This document shows, one piece after another, positions 8,977-17,757 of a stretch of DNA of 64,000 nt (positions are counted from its first letter, which is position 1; each line of letters starts with the position of its first letter). Source of the stretch: Xanthomarina arctica. GTDB lineage: Bacteria > Bacteroidota > Bacteroidia > Flavobacteriales > Flavobacteriaceae. A model generated the notes under the pieces. It saw nothing but the letters and a program-made list of their open reading frames with translations. It was not told the origin of the DNA and did no database searches. The position numbers and the translations under genes were made by a program. Where the stretch lies: contig NZ_BMFQ01000001.1 in assembly GCF_014638915.1 (NCBI RefSeq), positions 434,001 to 498,000 of the forward strand, written 5' to 3'.

Positions 8977-9002
8977 GAAAAGCCAGCAATTATGCTGGCT
9001 TT
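8977..9002 (-). terminator. Terminator of the M13 peptidase gene
   Basis: AAAGCCAGCA at 8979-8988 and TGCTGGCTTT at 8993-9002 form a 10-bp stem with a 4-base loop. Read on the minus strand, it follows the M13 stop by about 27 bases and is trailed by a T-rich run. Confidence 0.85.
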
Positions 9003-9028
9003 CTCTATTTAGTATCTAAAAATTTACA

Positions 9029-11128
9029 TTACCATATTCTAACTCTTTCTTCCGGAGCAATGTACATGCTATCTCCTTCTTTAACATTAAAAGCTTCATA
9101 AAAAGCATCTACATTTAATAGAGGTTGAACGGCACGATTCATTCCAGGGGAATGTGAATCTGTTTTTATTCTTGTTTTTAATGCATCATCACGCATTTTT
9201 ATTCTCCAAACAGTTGCCCAACTCATAAAGAAACGTTGTTCTGGAGAAAACCCATCAATATCTGCTGGTCTACCATTTTCTTTAAAATCCATTTGCAAGG
9301 CGTCGTAAGCAGCTAATACACCACCTAAATCACCAATGTTTTCACCTAAAGTAAATTTACCATTAATAAATACCTCTGGTAATACCTCAATAGCACTGTA
9401 CTGATCTGCAAGTTGTGCTCCTAAAGCTTCAAATTGTTCCAAATCTGAATCTGTCCACCAATTATTTAAATTTCCATCCTTATCGTAACGTGATCCAGAA
9501 TCATCAAAACTGTGAGAGATTTCATGACCAATTACCGCTCCAATACCACCATAATTTACAGCATCGTCTGCTTGATAATTATAAAATGGAGGTTGTAAAA
9601 TAGCTGCTGGAAAAACAATTTCGTTAAACGAAGGGTTAAAGTAGGCATTCACTACTTGAGGTGCCATGTACCACTCGCTTTTATCTACTGGCTTCCCTAA
9701 CTTTTCAAGATCTTTATTAAAATTCCAAGCACGTGCATTTAAAGAGTTTTGAAGGTAAGAACCTCCATTTTCAACACTTGCTACTTCTAATTCAGAATAG
9801 TCTTTCCATTTATCTGGATAGGCTATTTTAATAGATGTTGCTTGTAATTTTTCAATGGCTTTTTGCTTTGTTTCTGGGCTCATCCATTCTAAATTATTGA
9901 TACGATTTTCAAATGCCAAAATAACATTTTTAATCATTTTTTCAGCCTTCACTTTCGCTTCAGGTGGAAACATTTTATCTACATACAGCTTTCCTAAAGC
10001 TTCTCCAACAGTACCGTTTAAGACTCCTAATGCACGTTCATCACGCGGACGTTGTTTTTTTGCTCCGTTTAATTCACGACCATAAAACTCCCAGTTTGCT
10101 GTTTCTAATTCTGTGCTAAGTTTTCCTGCCGCACTGTTAAATGCATCCCATCGTAAATATGCTTTCCAGTCGTTGACATTACCTTCAGCTAACACCTCTT
10201 GTAAACGATTGAAATAATTTAAATCGCCTACAATAACCGTATCTAATTGTTTAACACCAATTCCTTCCAAATAATTTTTCCAATTTACAGAAGGCACCAT
10301 TTTTTGTACCTCTTCTATAGATCTTGGATTGTAACGCTTTCTTGCATCACGTCTATCTACTTTATCCATTTTAGCTTCCGCTAAACGGGTTTCAAATGCT
10401 AAAATTTGTTTGGCTTCTGCGCTAGCCTCAGCTTCTGTTTCACCTAAATACTGCAGCATTTTGGTCATGTAAACCACGTATTTTTCACGTTTTTCTTTAG
10501 AATCCGCATCGTCTTTTACATAATAATCACGATCAGGTAAACCTGTGCTACCTCCACCTAAATATGCGACGTTACGGTTACTGTCTTTAGGATCTGAACC
10601 AACACCAAAACCATATAAACCACCTCCACCTTGAGGCTCCATCTCTATCATGTACGCTTGCAAGTCTTCAATGCTTGCTATAGCCTCAATTTTAGCTAGG
10701 AGAGGCTCTATAGGAGCCATTCCTTGTTTATCGCGTCCAATAGTATCCATTATGGTTTGATAAAGAAAGACAGCTTTTTCTTGATCTGAACCAGGCAATA
10801 ACTGAATGGAAGAAAGATCCTTATTATCAGACATAGCCTCCTCTAAGATACTTAAAGCATCTGCATCGGTCTTTTTACGAAGTTCATTAAAACTTCCCCA
10901 AACAGATTGATCATCTGGAATCTCTGTAGTCTCTAACCACGTTCCATTAACATAGTTAAAAAAATCTTGATTTGGTGCCACTGAAGTATCCATGAAATCT
11001 AAATTGATTCCTGGTACTTGCACCACTTCTAATTTTGCCATTTCTTTTTTTGAATCATCTTTACAAGCTACAAGGCCTGCAAAAGCTACCATGCTATAAA
11101 GTGGTAACTTTAAGTACTTTCTATTCAT
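9029..11128 (-). CDS. M13-family (neprilysin-like) zinc metallopeptidase lipoprotein
   Basis: This 699-residue protein has a signal ending in the lipobox L-V-A-C, so Cys22 should be lipidated and the enzyme tethered in the periplasm or on the outer membrane. The catalytic motif G-H-E-I-S-H sits at 534-539 and G-E-N-I-G-D-L-G at about 595-602 supplies the third zinc ligand (E596) and the Asp that positions a His. The typical C-terminal V-R-I-W ends it. The length matches bacterial PepO/M13 enzymes, which cleave oligopeptides. It is flanked by its own terminator and looks monocistronic. Confidence 0.95.
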   Translation of the reverse strand: MNRKYLKLPLYSMVAFAGLVACKDDSKKEMAKLEVVQVPGINLDFMDTSVAPNQDFFNYVNGTWLETTEIPDDQSVWGSFNELRKKTDADALSILEEAMSDNKDLSSIQLLPGSDQEKAVFLYQTIMDTIGRDKQGMAPIEPLLAKIEAIASIEDLQAYMIEMEPQGGGGLYGFGVGSDPKDSNRNVAYLGGGSTGLPDRDYYVKDDADSKEKREKYVVYMTKMLQYLGETEAEASAEAKQILAFETRLAEAKMDKVDRRDARKRYNPRSIEEVQKMVPSVNWKNYLEGIGVKQLDTVIVGDLNYFNRLQEVLAEGNVNDWKAYLRWDAFNSAAGKLSTELETANWEFYGRELNGAKKQRPRDERALGVLNGTVGEALGKLYVDKMFPPEAKVKAEKMIKNVILAFENRINNLEWMSPETKQKAIEKLQATSIKIAYPDKWKDYSELEVASVENGGSYLQNSLNARAWNFNKDLEKLGKPVDKSEWYMAPQVVNAYFNPSFNEIVFPAAILQPPFYNYQADDAVNYGGIGAVIGHEISHSFDDSGSRYDKDGNLNNWWTDSDLEQFEALGAQLADQYSAIEVLPEVFINGKFTLGENIGDLGGVLAAYDALQMDFKENGRPADIDGFSPEQRFFMSWATVWRIKMRDDALKTRIKTDSHSPGMNRAVQPLLNVDAFYEAFNVKEGDSMYIAPEERVRIW

Positions 11129-11237
11129 AGGGTCTGGGTTAAATTATAAAAAGTGCAATTTACTAAATACTTAGAGTGAATTTGAAACCCCCTTAAATAT
11201 TAACAAAAGCTTAAGAGTTAAGATTATATAAATTCAC

Positions 11238-11747
11238 TTAAGGTTTGATAATTTTCTGAGATTCTCTTTCTATCTTTTTATTCATTTGAAGATTTAAATT
11301 TGAAAATGAAACCAACACCTCCTTTATAGAAGCCATTATCTCTTCTGGTGTAGCGTTTGAAAGATTTACAACACTTTCTAGTTTGTAGAGTTTGGTTTCC
11401 AAAGCAATTATCCGAGAGATAATAGGTGGAGAATTTAGCTGCTCTGGAATAGATTCTTTTAAATCGGTTATTAAAGCTTCTAAAATTACCTGATTACCTT
11501 TAAAAAAGGCTAGATCGGCTTGTTTTAAATTTGAGATAACGTCCGCCAACTCATTGTATTTAGTCCAGTTTTTTGTTATTACTTGAACTTTCGAGTCTAA
11601 TAGATACTCTGTATAATTTAATTTCTGAATATTTTGTTTAGAAAGTGTTGGCAAGGCAATATCCTGCTCATTTTGACTCGTATCTTCATTGCTATTACCA
11701 CAAGAAACTAAACAAATTAAAAGGCATATACTAATTAATAATTTCAT
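11238..11747 (-). CDS. Uncharacterised lipoprotein
   Basis: Starting at ATG 11747 this gives 169 residues with a clean lipoprotein signal, M-K-L-L-I-S-I-C-L-L ending at V-S-C-G (Cys16). An upstream in-frame start at 11816 would put 23 polar residues before the signal, so I rejected it. The mature part is helical and Lys/Glu-rich with regular leucines, suggesting a coiled-coil bundle. I recognise no family. It lies upstream of the M13 gene on the same strand, 109 bases away, but nothing shows they act together. Confidence 0.72.
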   Translation of the reverse strand: MKLLISICLLICLVSCGNSNEDTSQNEQDIALPTLSKQNIQKLNYTEYLLDSKVQVITKNWTKYNELADVISNLKQADLAFFKGNQVILEALITDLKESIPEQLNSPPIISRIIALETKLYKLESVVNLSNATPEEIMASIKEVLVSFSNLNLQMNKKIERESQKIIKP

Positions 11748-11977
11748 CTGAATAGGTGTATAATTTTTATTTTTAATATGTCTCTCTCTACAGGCATGGA
11801 ACTTCAATGCAATCATTCCTTTGCTCTATAAACAGTAATTATAGATATTTTTCATAAAATCTATAATGAATAGCAAATATATAGATTTCGGGATTTCACA
11901 TCCCATTGTTTGGCAATTGTTTAATAAATAACATGTTTTTTTAAGTTAAATATACAAGTCTTCAACAAAAATCTTAT

Positions 11978-11985
11978 TATTTTTG
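11978..11985 (+). promoter_or_regulatory. Candidate -7 element (TATTTTTG) for the threonine dehydrogenase gene
   Basis: This is an exact TAnnTTTG match 21 bases before the ATG at 12007. No TTG is found 17-23 bases upstream, so only half of the promoter is supported. Its last three bases are the TTG that would start the longer ORF, which favours the downstream ATG. Confidence 0.4.
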
Positions 11986-12006
11986 AAGACATTAAAACTT
12001 ACAAAA

Positions 12007-12966
12007 ATGACTCCAAAAATATTAATCATTGGTGCCTGCGGACAAATTGGATCCGAATTAACACACAAACTTAGAAGCATACACGGAAAAGATAATGTTA
12101 TTGCTAGCGATATTAGCTATAACAATCTAGATATAGTTAACTCTGGAACTTTCGAGATTTTAGATGCACAAGATTATACTTCAGTAAAAATATGTATTGA
12201 TAAGCACCAAATAAATACGGTTTATTTAATGGCAGCCATGTTAAGTGCTACTGGCGAAAAATACCCGTTGAAAGCTTGGGATTTAAATATGGATTCTCTA
12301 TTTCATGTTTTAAATTTAGCGAAAGAAGGATTTATAAAAAAATTATTTTGGCCTTCAAGTATTGCTGTTTTTGGACCTACTACACCTAAAGAAAACACAC
12401 CTCAATATACCATTATGGAACCATCCACTGTTTATGGAATAACGAAACAAGTAGGCGAACGATGGTGTGAATATTACCACAATCAATATGGTGTAGATGT
12501 AAGAAGTATCCGTTATCCAGGCATTATAAGCTGGAAAACCCTTCCTGGAGGAGGAACTACTGATTATGCTGTAGAAATTTACCACAAAGCTATTGCTGAT
12601 AATAAATATGAGTGTTTCCTTTCTGAAGAAACAGAACTTCCAATGATGTTTATGGACGATGCTATTAAAGCTACTTTAGATATTATGGATGCCAAACCAG
12701 AAGCTATAAAAATAAGATCGTCATACAATCTTTCTGCAGTAAGTTTTACGCCTAAAGACATGACTCAATCCATACAAAAACACCTTCCGGATTTTACAAT
12801 TTCTTACAAACCAGACTTTAGACAAAAAATTGCTGATTCTTGGCCAAAAAGCATAGACGACTCCAATGCTCGTGAAGATTGGAGTTGGAAACATTCTTTT
12901 TCTTTGGACGATATTACAAACGAGATGCTTACTAATTTGAAGAAAAAGGAAGTAGAAACGAATTAA
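12007..12966 (+). CDS. tdh: SDR-type L-threonine 3-dehydrogenase
   Basis: This 319-residue extended short-chain dehydrogenase has the NAD-binding motif G-A-C-G-Q-I-G near the N-terminus, a catalytic S-S, and Y-G-I-T-K. The segment Y-P-G-I-I-S-W with L-P-G-G-G-T-T-D-Y-A-V-E-I is diagnostic for the NAD-dependent SDR threonine dehydrogenases that replace the zinc enzyme in Bacteroidota and animals. It oxidises L-threonine to 2-amino-3-ketobutyrate in the cytosol. I chose ATG 12007 over TTG 11983 because the latter overlaps the -7 element. No kbl (2-amino-3-ketobutyrate CoA ligase) gene is adjacent. Confidence 0.9.
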   Translation: MTPKILIIGACGQIGSELTHKLRSIHGKDNVIASDISYNNLDIVNSGTFEILDAQDYTSVKICIDKHQINTVYLMAAMLSATGEKYPLKAWDLNMDSLFHVLNLAKEGFIKKLFWPSSIAVFGPTTPKENTPQYTIMEPSTVYGITKQVGERWCEYYHNQYGVDVRSIRYPGIISWKTLPGGGTTDYAVEIYHKAIADNKYECFLSEETELPMMFMDDAIKATLDIMDAKPEAIKIRSSYNLSAVSFTPKDMTQSIQKHLPDFTISYKPDFRQKIADSWPKSIDDSNAREDWSWKHSFSLDDITNEMLTNLKKKEVETN

Positions 12967-13057
12967 ATTATTAATTTATTAAAATACGCAACTTTTCGTG
13001 TGTTATTTTAAATGAAGTTCTTTTATATTCGCTTCATTAACCATTTAAACTTAACTT

Positions 13058-13660
13058 ATGAATAAATTATTATTTTTTGCATTATTATTTTCTACGTCAA
13101 TCATGTTTTCTCAAAAAGAAAAAGTCACCAAAGGTGATTGGTCCAATTTAAAAGGCATCACAGAGTATGATCTTGTTTTTGACTATTCTGATTTAGAGAT
13201 CCCTAAATACGATTCTGAGGAAGACTTCTTAGACGATAAAATGGCCAAACGTAACGATAAAGAACCTGGTTCGGGGGAAGCTTTTAAAAAATCTTGGTTC
13301 TCTGATAGAGAAGAATTTTATGAGCCTAGATTTATTGAAACATTCAATGATAAGTATAAAGATGGTCTTGTAAGAGTTGACCGTGATCTAGGAAGTGCAG
13401 AATACACTATGAAAATTCACACAACCTTTATGTATCCTGGATATAATGTAGGTGTTGTTAGACACAACTCTAAAATTGAAGTTACTTTAACTGTTTATAA
13501 AAATGATAGTCCAGAAGACATTTTAATTTCCGTAGATTACACGAAAGTTGAAGGTGCTGGAGGCGGTGGCTACGATTTCAACTCTGGACAGCGAATTGCC
13601 GATGCTTATATTATTTTTGCAAGAGCATTAGTAAAAGATATGTATAAAAACAATAAATAA
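13058..13660 (+). CDS. Secreted protein of unknown function
   Basis: This 200-residue protein has a Sec signal peptide (L-L-F-F-A-L-L-F-S-T-S) ending at about residue 18 before S-Q-K-E-K. The mature part is acidic with several aromatic residues, and a Gly-rich G-A-G-G-G-G-Y lies near residue 170. No lipobox is present, so it should be periplasmic. I do not recognise the family. It ends at a shared terminator facing the flavoenzyme gene. Confidence 0.75.
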   Translation: MNKLLFFALLFSTSIMFSQKEKVTKGDWSNLKGITEYDLVFDYSDLEIPKYDSEEDFLDDKMAKRNDKEPGSGEAFKKSWFSDREEFYEPRFIETFNDKYKDGLVRVDRDLGSAEYTMKIHTTFMYPGYNVGVVRHNSKIEVTLTVYKNDSPEDILISVDYTKVEGAGGGGYDFNSGQRIADAYIIFARALVKDMYKNNK

Positions 13661-13678
13661 ATTTAATTGTTTATCGAA

Positions 13679-13710
13679 AAAAAAGCGAGACTAATTAGTC
13701 TCGCTTTTTT
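13679..13710. terminator. Bidirectional terminator at the left edge of the pigment cluster
   Basis: GCGAGACTAA (13685-13694) pairs with TTAGTCTCGC (13695-13704), a perfect 20-base palindrome flanked by A and T runs. The right arm overlaps the final codons and the stop of the minus-strand flavoenzyme gene. Confidence 0.93.
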
Positions 13711-14941
13711 CTTTTTCCATATTTATTATATGCGCTAAATTCTTAACTATTCTATCATGTTTTTTAACAAATGGATTGGTTTCATCCCAAACATAACCAG
13801 CTAAGACCGCACAAATTTGTCTTTTAACTTCAAGATTTTCGGGTCTATGAAAAAACAAAGTCTGTAAATTCCCTGTATACCATTCTTTAACATACGTAGA
13901 GAAAACCGCCACGCCAGATTTCATATAATTTGAATAATCTTCTTCCCAATCAACTTGTTCTCCTTTTAATTCTTTTGAAATTAATTTAGCAGACAACAAA
14001 GCAGATTCCGTAGCAAAGGTTACTCCAGAAGAAAAAACTGGATCCAAAAACTCAGAACTATTTCCCGTTAAAGCATATCCTTTACCAAACAATTGCTTAA
14101 CAGATTTGGAATAATTCTTAATATTTACTGGGTCGAATAAGAAATCGAGACCTTCAAATCTATCATAATAATAGTCAGAAAGTTTCAGCATCTGCTTCAT
14201 ACGTTCTGTAGTAGTCCCTTCAAAAGAATCCATATATTCTGTTTTACTAACAAAACCTAAGCTTGTATTTCCATTAGAAAACGGAATCACCCAAAACCAA
14301 GTGTCTTTATCTAATACATCAAAAGTAATTCGAGTTCCTTCCTCGCCCTCTGGTCTTCTCGCATCTATTACATGAGTAAATATTGAGGAATGGTCTGGTA
14401 AAGTCGAAGGTTTATCCAAATCAAGCAATCTAGGCAACACACGCCCATAACCACTAGAGTCAATTATAAATTTAGCATGCACATTGTAAGTTTCTCCATT
14501 TTTAGTTTTTATGGCCGTTTTAGATGAGCCATCTTCAGCAATAACTACTCCAACAACTTCATGTTCAAAAGAGAGGTCAACACCCTTCTTTATTATCTCG
14601 TTTGCCAAAATATGATCAAAATCAGCTCTTGGCACTTGCCAAGTCCAATCCCAACCTTCAGAGTGTTTATCACTAAAATCGAAATTACAAACAATATCTC
14701 CTCTTAAAAATCTGGCTCCTGATTTTACTTCAAAATTAGCTTCTTTTAAACAATCAATTAAACCAACTTCCTCAAAATGATCCATACACCTTGGCAATAA
14801 ACTTTCACCAATTACAAATCTTGGAAAAACACTTTTTTCAACAACTTTAATGTTATAACCTTGATTCTTTAAATAAGCTGCTGCAACACAACCAGAAGGT
14901 CCTGCGCCAATTATTAAAACATCAACATGTATATCGTTCAT
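13691..14941 (-). CDS. FAD-dependent halogenase-like oxidoreductase of the flexirubin cluster
   Basis: This 416-residue protein starts with a dinucleotide-binding G-A-G-P-S-G at 12-17. It has G-E-S-L-L-P at 45-50, a Lys at 73 (V-K-S-G-A-R-F) placed like the catalytic Lys of flavin-dependent halogenases, and W-F-W-V-I-P at 215-220, an exact WxWxIP halogenase motif. G-N-S-S-E-F-L-D-P-V-F-S-S-G-V near 310-325 completes the FAD fold. The family includes phenol/pyrrole halogenases acting on carrier-bound substrates and, with lost motifs, plain reductases or monooxygenases. Its place divergent to the ammonia-lyase suggests it modifies (perhaps chlorinates) the flexirubin ring. ATG 14941 is preferred over an upstream in-frame start at 14983. 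Confidence 0.8.
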   Translation of the reverse strand: MNDIHVDVLIIGAGPSGCVAAAYLKNQGYNIKVVEKSVFPRFVIGESLLPRCMDHFEEVGLIDCLKEANFEVKSGARFLRGDIVCNFDFSDKHSEGWDWTWQVPRADFDHILANEIIKKGVDLSFEHEVVGVVIAEDGSSKTAIKTKNGETYNVHAKFIIDSSGYGRVLPRLLDLDKPSTLPDHSSIFTHVIDARRPEGEEGTRITFDVLDKDTWFWVIPFSNGNTSLGFVSKTEYMDSFEGTTTERMKQMLKLSDYYYDRFEGLDFLFDPVNIKNYSKSVKQLFGKGYALTGNSSEFLDPVFSSGVTFATESALLSAKLISKELKGEQVDWEEDYSNYMKSGVAVFSTYVKEWYTGNLQTLFFHRPENLEVKRQICAVLAGYVWDETNPFVKKHDRIVKNLAHIINMEKEKSETN

Positions 14942-14972
14942 GGTCTTTATGGTATTAATTGATTTATTGTTA

Positions 14973-14980
14973 TAAATTTG
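14973..14980 (+). promoter_or_regulatory. Candidate -7 element (TAAATTTG) for the flexirubin operon
   Basis: This is an exact TAnnTTTG match in the 108-base divergent region, 70 bases before the ammonia-lyase ATG. A second near match, TACTTTAG, lies at 14995-15002. Neither has a TTG at the standard distance. Opposite-facing genes mean this region must contain promoters for both sides. Confidence 0.4.
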
Positions 14981-15049
14981 CAATCCAAAATAACTACTTT
15001 AGTTTTAGTTATTAAAATTTTCAATATAAAATTACAGAATAAAAAATAG

Positions 15050-16576
15050 ATGCTAACATTTAACGGGACATTAGGAATAGAGGATTTTTATAAAGTTATT
15101 TTTGAAGGTAGCAAAATACAAATAGACAAAAAAGTTTTTAAAACGGTTGAAGATAGTTTTAATTTCTTAAAAGAATTTTCTGCAGACAAAGTAATATATG
15201 GTGTTAATACAGGTTTTGGCCCAATGGCACAATATAAAATCAAAGATTCTGAACGCATCCAACTTCAATATAATTTAATAAGAAGTCACGCGTCTGGAAC
15301 TGGGCAACCTATTGCACCCATGTATGTAAAAGCTGCCATGCTTGCTAGATTAAATACCCTATCTCTTGGACATTCTGGAGTTCATATATCTGTTATTGAA
15401 TTAATGACAGAACTTATTAATCAAGATATAACCCCATTAATTTACGAACACGGTGGCGTTGGAGCCAGTGGCGATTTGGTACAATTAGCACATTTGGCAT
15501 TGGTTTTAATTGGAGAAGGCGAAGTGTTTTATAAAGGTGAAAGGCAAGCCACTCAAGATGTTTTTAAAGCATTAAATCTAAAACCTATTTCTGTTGAATT
15601 ACGTGAAGGTTTGGCTTTAATGAATGGGACCTCAGTAATGACAGGAATTGGTGTTATTAATACCATATACTCTAGACGTTTATTGGACTGGATGACTTCT
15701 TGTTCGGCGGCAATAAATGAAATTGTTAAAGCTTACGACGACCATTTATCTTACGAATTAAACCAATCTAAAAGACATGTAGGGCAACGCAAAATTGCTG
15801 AAGCCATGCGTGAACATTTAAAAGATAGCACCTTAACTAGAAAAAGAGAACATCATTTATATTCTAAAAACGACGATGTTTCTATTTTTGAAGATAAAGT
15901 TCAAGAATATTACTCCTTACGTTGTGTGCCTCAAATTTTAGGACCTGTTTTAGATACTTTAAACAATGTAGAAAATATTTTAATTGAAGAAGTAAATTCT
16001 GCAAACGACAACCCAATTGTTAATGTAGAAAAGAAACATGTCTATCATGGTGGAAATTTTCATGGAGATTATGTATCTCTAGAAATGGATAAACTTAAAT
16101 TAGTTGTCGCAAAACTGAGTATGCTTTCAGAAAGACAATTAAACTATCTGCTTAATGCTAGATTAAACAACATGTTACCTCCCTTTGTAAATCTTGGAAA
16201 ATTAGGTTTAAACTTTGGAATGCAAGGTGTGCAATTTACTGCCACTTCTACAACTGCCGAAAACCAGATGCTTTCCAACCCAATGTACATTCATAGCATC
16301 CCTAACAATAACGACAATCAAGATATTGTAAGTATGGGAACAAATGCAGCTTTAACTACCAAAAAAGTTATAGAAAACGCATTCGAAGTCTTATCTATTG
16401 AAATAATAACCATTGTGCAAGCTATTGAGTATTTGGAAGTTCAGGATAAAGTATCTTCTAAAACTAAAAAGATGTACGATGAGATTAGAAATTTAGTTCC
16501 TATCTTTACAGAAGACGTTATTATGTATCCATATGTTAACCTTGTTAAAGATTTTATCATTAACAATAGAACATAA
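15050..16576 (+). CDS. Aromatic amino acid ammonia-lyase (probable tyrosine ammonia-lyase)
   Basis: This 508-residue member of the HAL/PAL/TAL family has the MIO-forming Ala-Ser-Gly at 139-141 in G-G-V-G-A-S-G-D-L, Y50 in Y-G-V-N-T-G-F-G (the catalytic lid Tyr), and N-D-N-P later on. It should release ammonia from an aromatic amino acid to give an aryl acrylate. First in a flexirubin operon, tyrosine to 4-coumarate is the expected reaction, providing the aryl starter. The selectivity pair, at my alignment with RsTAL His89-Leu90, reads S79-H80, as in histidine lyases, so tyrosine use rests on context. No hut genes are nearby, which argues against histidine catabolism. Confidence 0.88.
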   Translation: MLTFNGTLGIEDFYKVIFEGSKIQIDKKVFKTVEDSFNFLKEFSADKVIYGVNTGFGPMAQYKIKDSERIQLQYNLIRSHASGTGQPIAPMYVKAAMLARLNTLSLGHSGVHISVIELMTELINQDITPLIYEHGGVGASGDLVQLAHLALVLIGEGEVFYKGERQATQDVFKALNLKPISVELREGLALMNGTSVMTGIGVINTIYSRRLLDWMTSCSAAINEIVKAYDDHLSYELNQSKRHVGQRKIAEAMREHLKDSTLTRKREHHLYSKNDDVSIFEDKVQEYYSLRCVPQILGPVLDTLNNVENILIEEVNSANDNPIVNVEKKHVYHGGNFHGDYVSLEMDKLKLVVAKLSMLSERQLNYLLNARLNNMLPPFVNLGKLGLNFGMQGVQFTATSTTAENQMLSNPMYIHSIPNNNDNQDIVSMGTNAALTTKKVIENAFEVLSIEIITIVQAIEYLEVQDKVSSKTKKMYDEIRNLVPIFTEDVIMYPYVNLVKDFIINNRT

Positions 16577-16593
16577 AAATCAAATTTCTTATT

Positions 16594-17718
16594 ATGAAAA
16601 CTAAAATGCTATTAATCGTACTGCTTTTTTTAGGCATGAATATTCACGCTCAAGAATTAGCTTTAGCTAACCAAAATGGTACTTATGGCTATATTACCAA
16701 AACAGGAGACTGGCACATTCAACCTAATTTTAAAGTGGCAAAAAATTTCTCTGGAGATCTAGCTGAGGCATCTAAAGACGGTAAAACTTGGGGCTTTATT
16801 AACCGTAAAGGCGAATGGGTTATCCAACCTGTCTTCGAGAAAACAAAAGAATTTAACTCAGGAATAGCTGTAGTTTTAAAAGATAAAACTTGGATCTACA
16901 TTGATACAAAAGGAGATCCTACCTTGACTAACGTTTCAACAGAAAAATTATACGATTTTAAAGATGGTTTAGCCATTATTAGAACTGGTGACTTCGTTGG
17001 TTTTATTAATACCAAAGGTGAAGTGGTTGTGCCTGCAAAATTTAAAAAAGTTTTCGATTTCGAAAATGGCTATGCTAAAGTTTTAGAAAATGATAAATGG
17101 GGATTAATTGATCCTACAGGAAATTATTTTGTAAAAACGGAATACGATGGTGTAAGCAACTATTACGAAGGAAATGTTGTGGCAAACCTTGGAGATAATT
17201 ACGGATTAATCATTAATAACGAATTTAAAATAGTTACTGGCGCTGAAAAAATATGGGACTTCTCTAATAATTCCAAATATACCTATGCAAAAAAGGATGG
17301 TAAAATGGGGTATATTGACAATACAGGCGAATGGATTATAGAACCTACTTACGATAAAGCTCGCGCTTTTGTAAACGGTTTGGCACCAGTAATGAAAGAT
17401 AAAAGTTGGGGTTATATTAATACAAAAGGAGAAACAATTATTCTTTTTCAATATAAAGATGCAGAGATTTTTAGTGAAGATGGTTTAGCTCCAGTAAAAT
17501 CTTCAAAAGCATGGGGGTTTATTAATACCGAAGGGCAATTAGTTATCCCAGAAAAATATGATATTACCGCAGGAGGTTTCTCAATTTTCGAAAAAAATAA
17601 TCTTAAAGGATTTAAAGATGGCTTAGCTAGAGTAAAAGAAAAAGATTGGGCTTATATAAATACTAAAGGAGAAGTTCTTAAAAATATGTGGTTTGAAAAT
17701 TTAGAATTATTCAATTAA
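16594..17718 (+). CDS. Secreted WG-repeat protein
   Basis: This 374-residue protein has a signal peptide ending near H-A-Q (residues 18-20). The rest is about ten degenerate WG repeats of 35-40 residues, each with W-G-x-I-N-x-x-G followed by a V/I-x-P-x-F/Y strand. WG repeats form a beta-propeller-like or solenoid scaffold and usually bind other proteins. It lies 17 bases after the ammonia-lyase and 39 before the FabG-like gene, so it is cotranscribed. Its job in pigment synthesis is unknown; an envelope scaffold is an inference. Confidence 0.85.
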   Translation: MKTKMLLIVLLFLGMNIHAQELALANQNGTYGYITKTGDWHIQPNFKVAKNFSGDLAEASKDGKTWGFINRKGEWVIQPVFEKTKEFNSGIAVVLKDKTWIYIDTKGDPTLTNVSTEKLYDFKDGLAIIRTGDFVGFINTKGEVVVPAKFKKVFDFENGYAKVLENDKWGLIDPTGNYFVKTEYDGVSNYYEGNVVANLGDNYGLIINNEFKIVTGAEKIWDFSNNSKYTYAKKDGKMGYIDNTGEWIIEPTYDKARAFVNGLAPVMKDKSWGYINTKGETIILFQYKDAEIFSEDGLAPVKSSKAWGFINTEGQLVIPEKYDITAGGFSIFEKNNLKGFKDGLARVKEKDWAYINTKGEVLKNMWFENLELFN

Positions 17719-17757
17719 TTATTCTAACAATTACGACATTAAAAACAAGATTTATAA

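Noticed and set aside
8792-8989. Hydrophobic 65-residue ORF on the minus strand
   Set aside because: It needs a TTG start inside the stem of the M13 terminator, has no promoter or family resemblance, and its composition follows the AT-rich background.
15050-16576. Histidine catabolism (hutH)
   Set aside because: No urocanase, imidazolonepropionase or other hut gene is nearby and the gene heads a pigment operon, so an aromatic lyase for flexirubin fits better.
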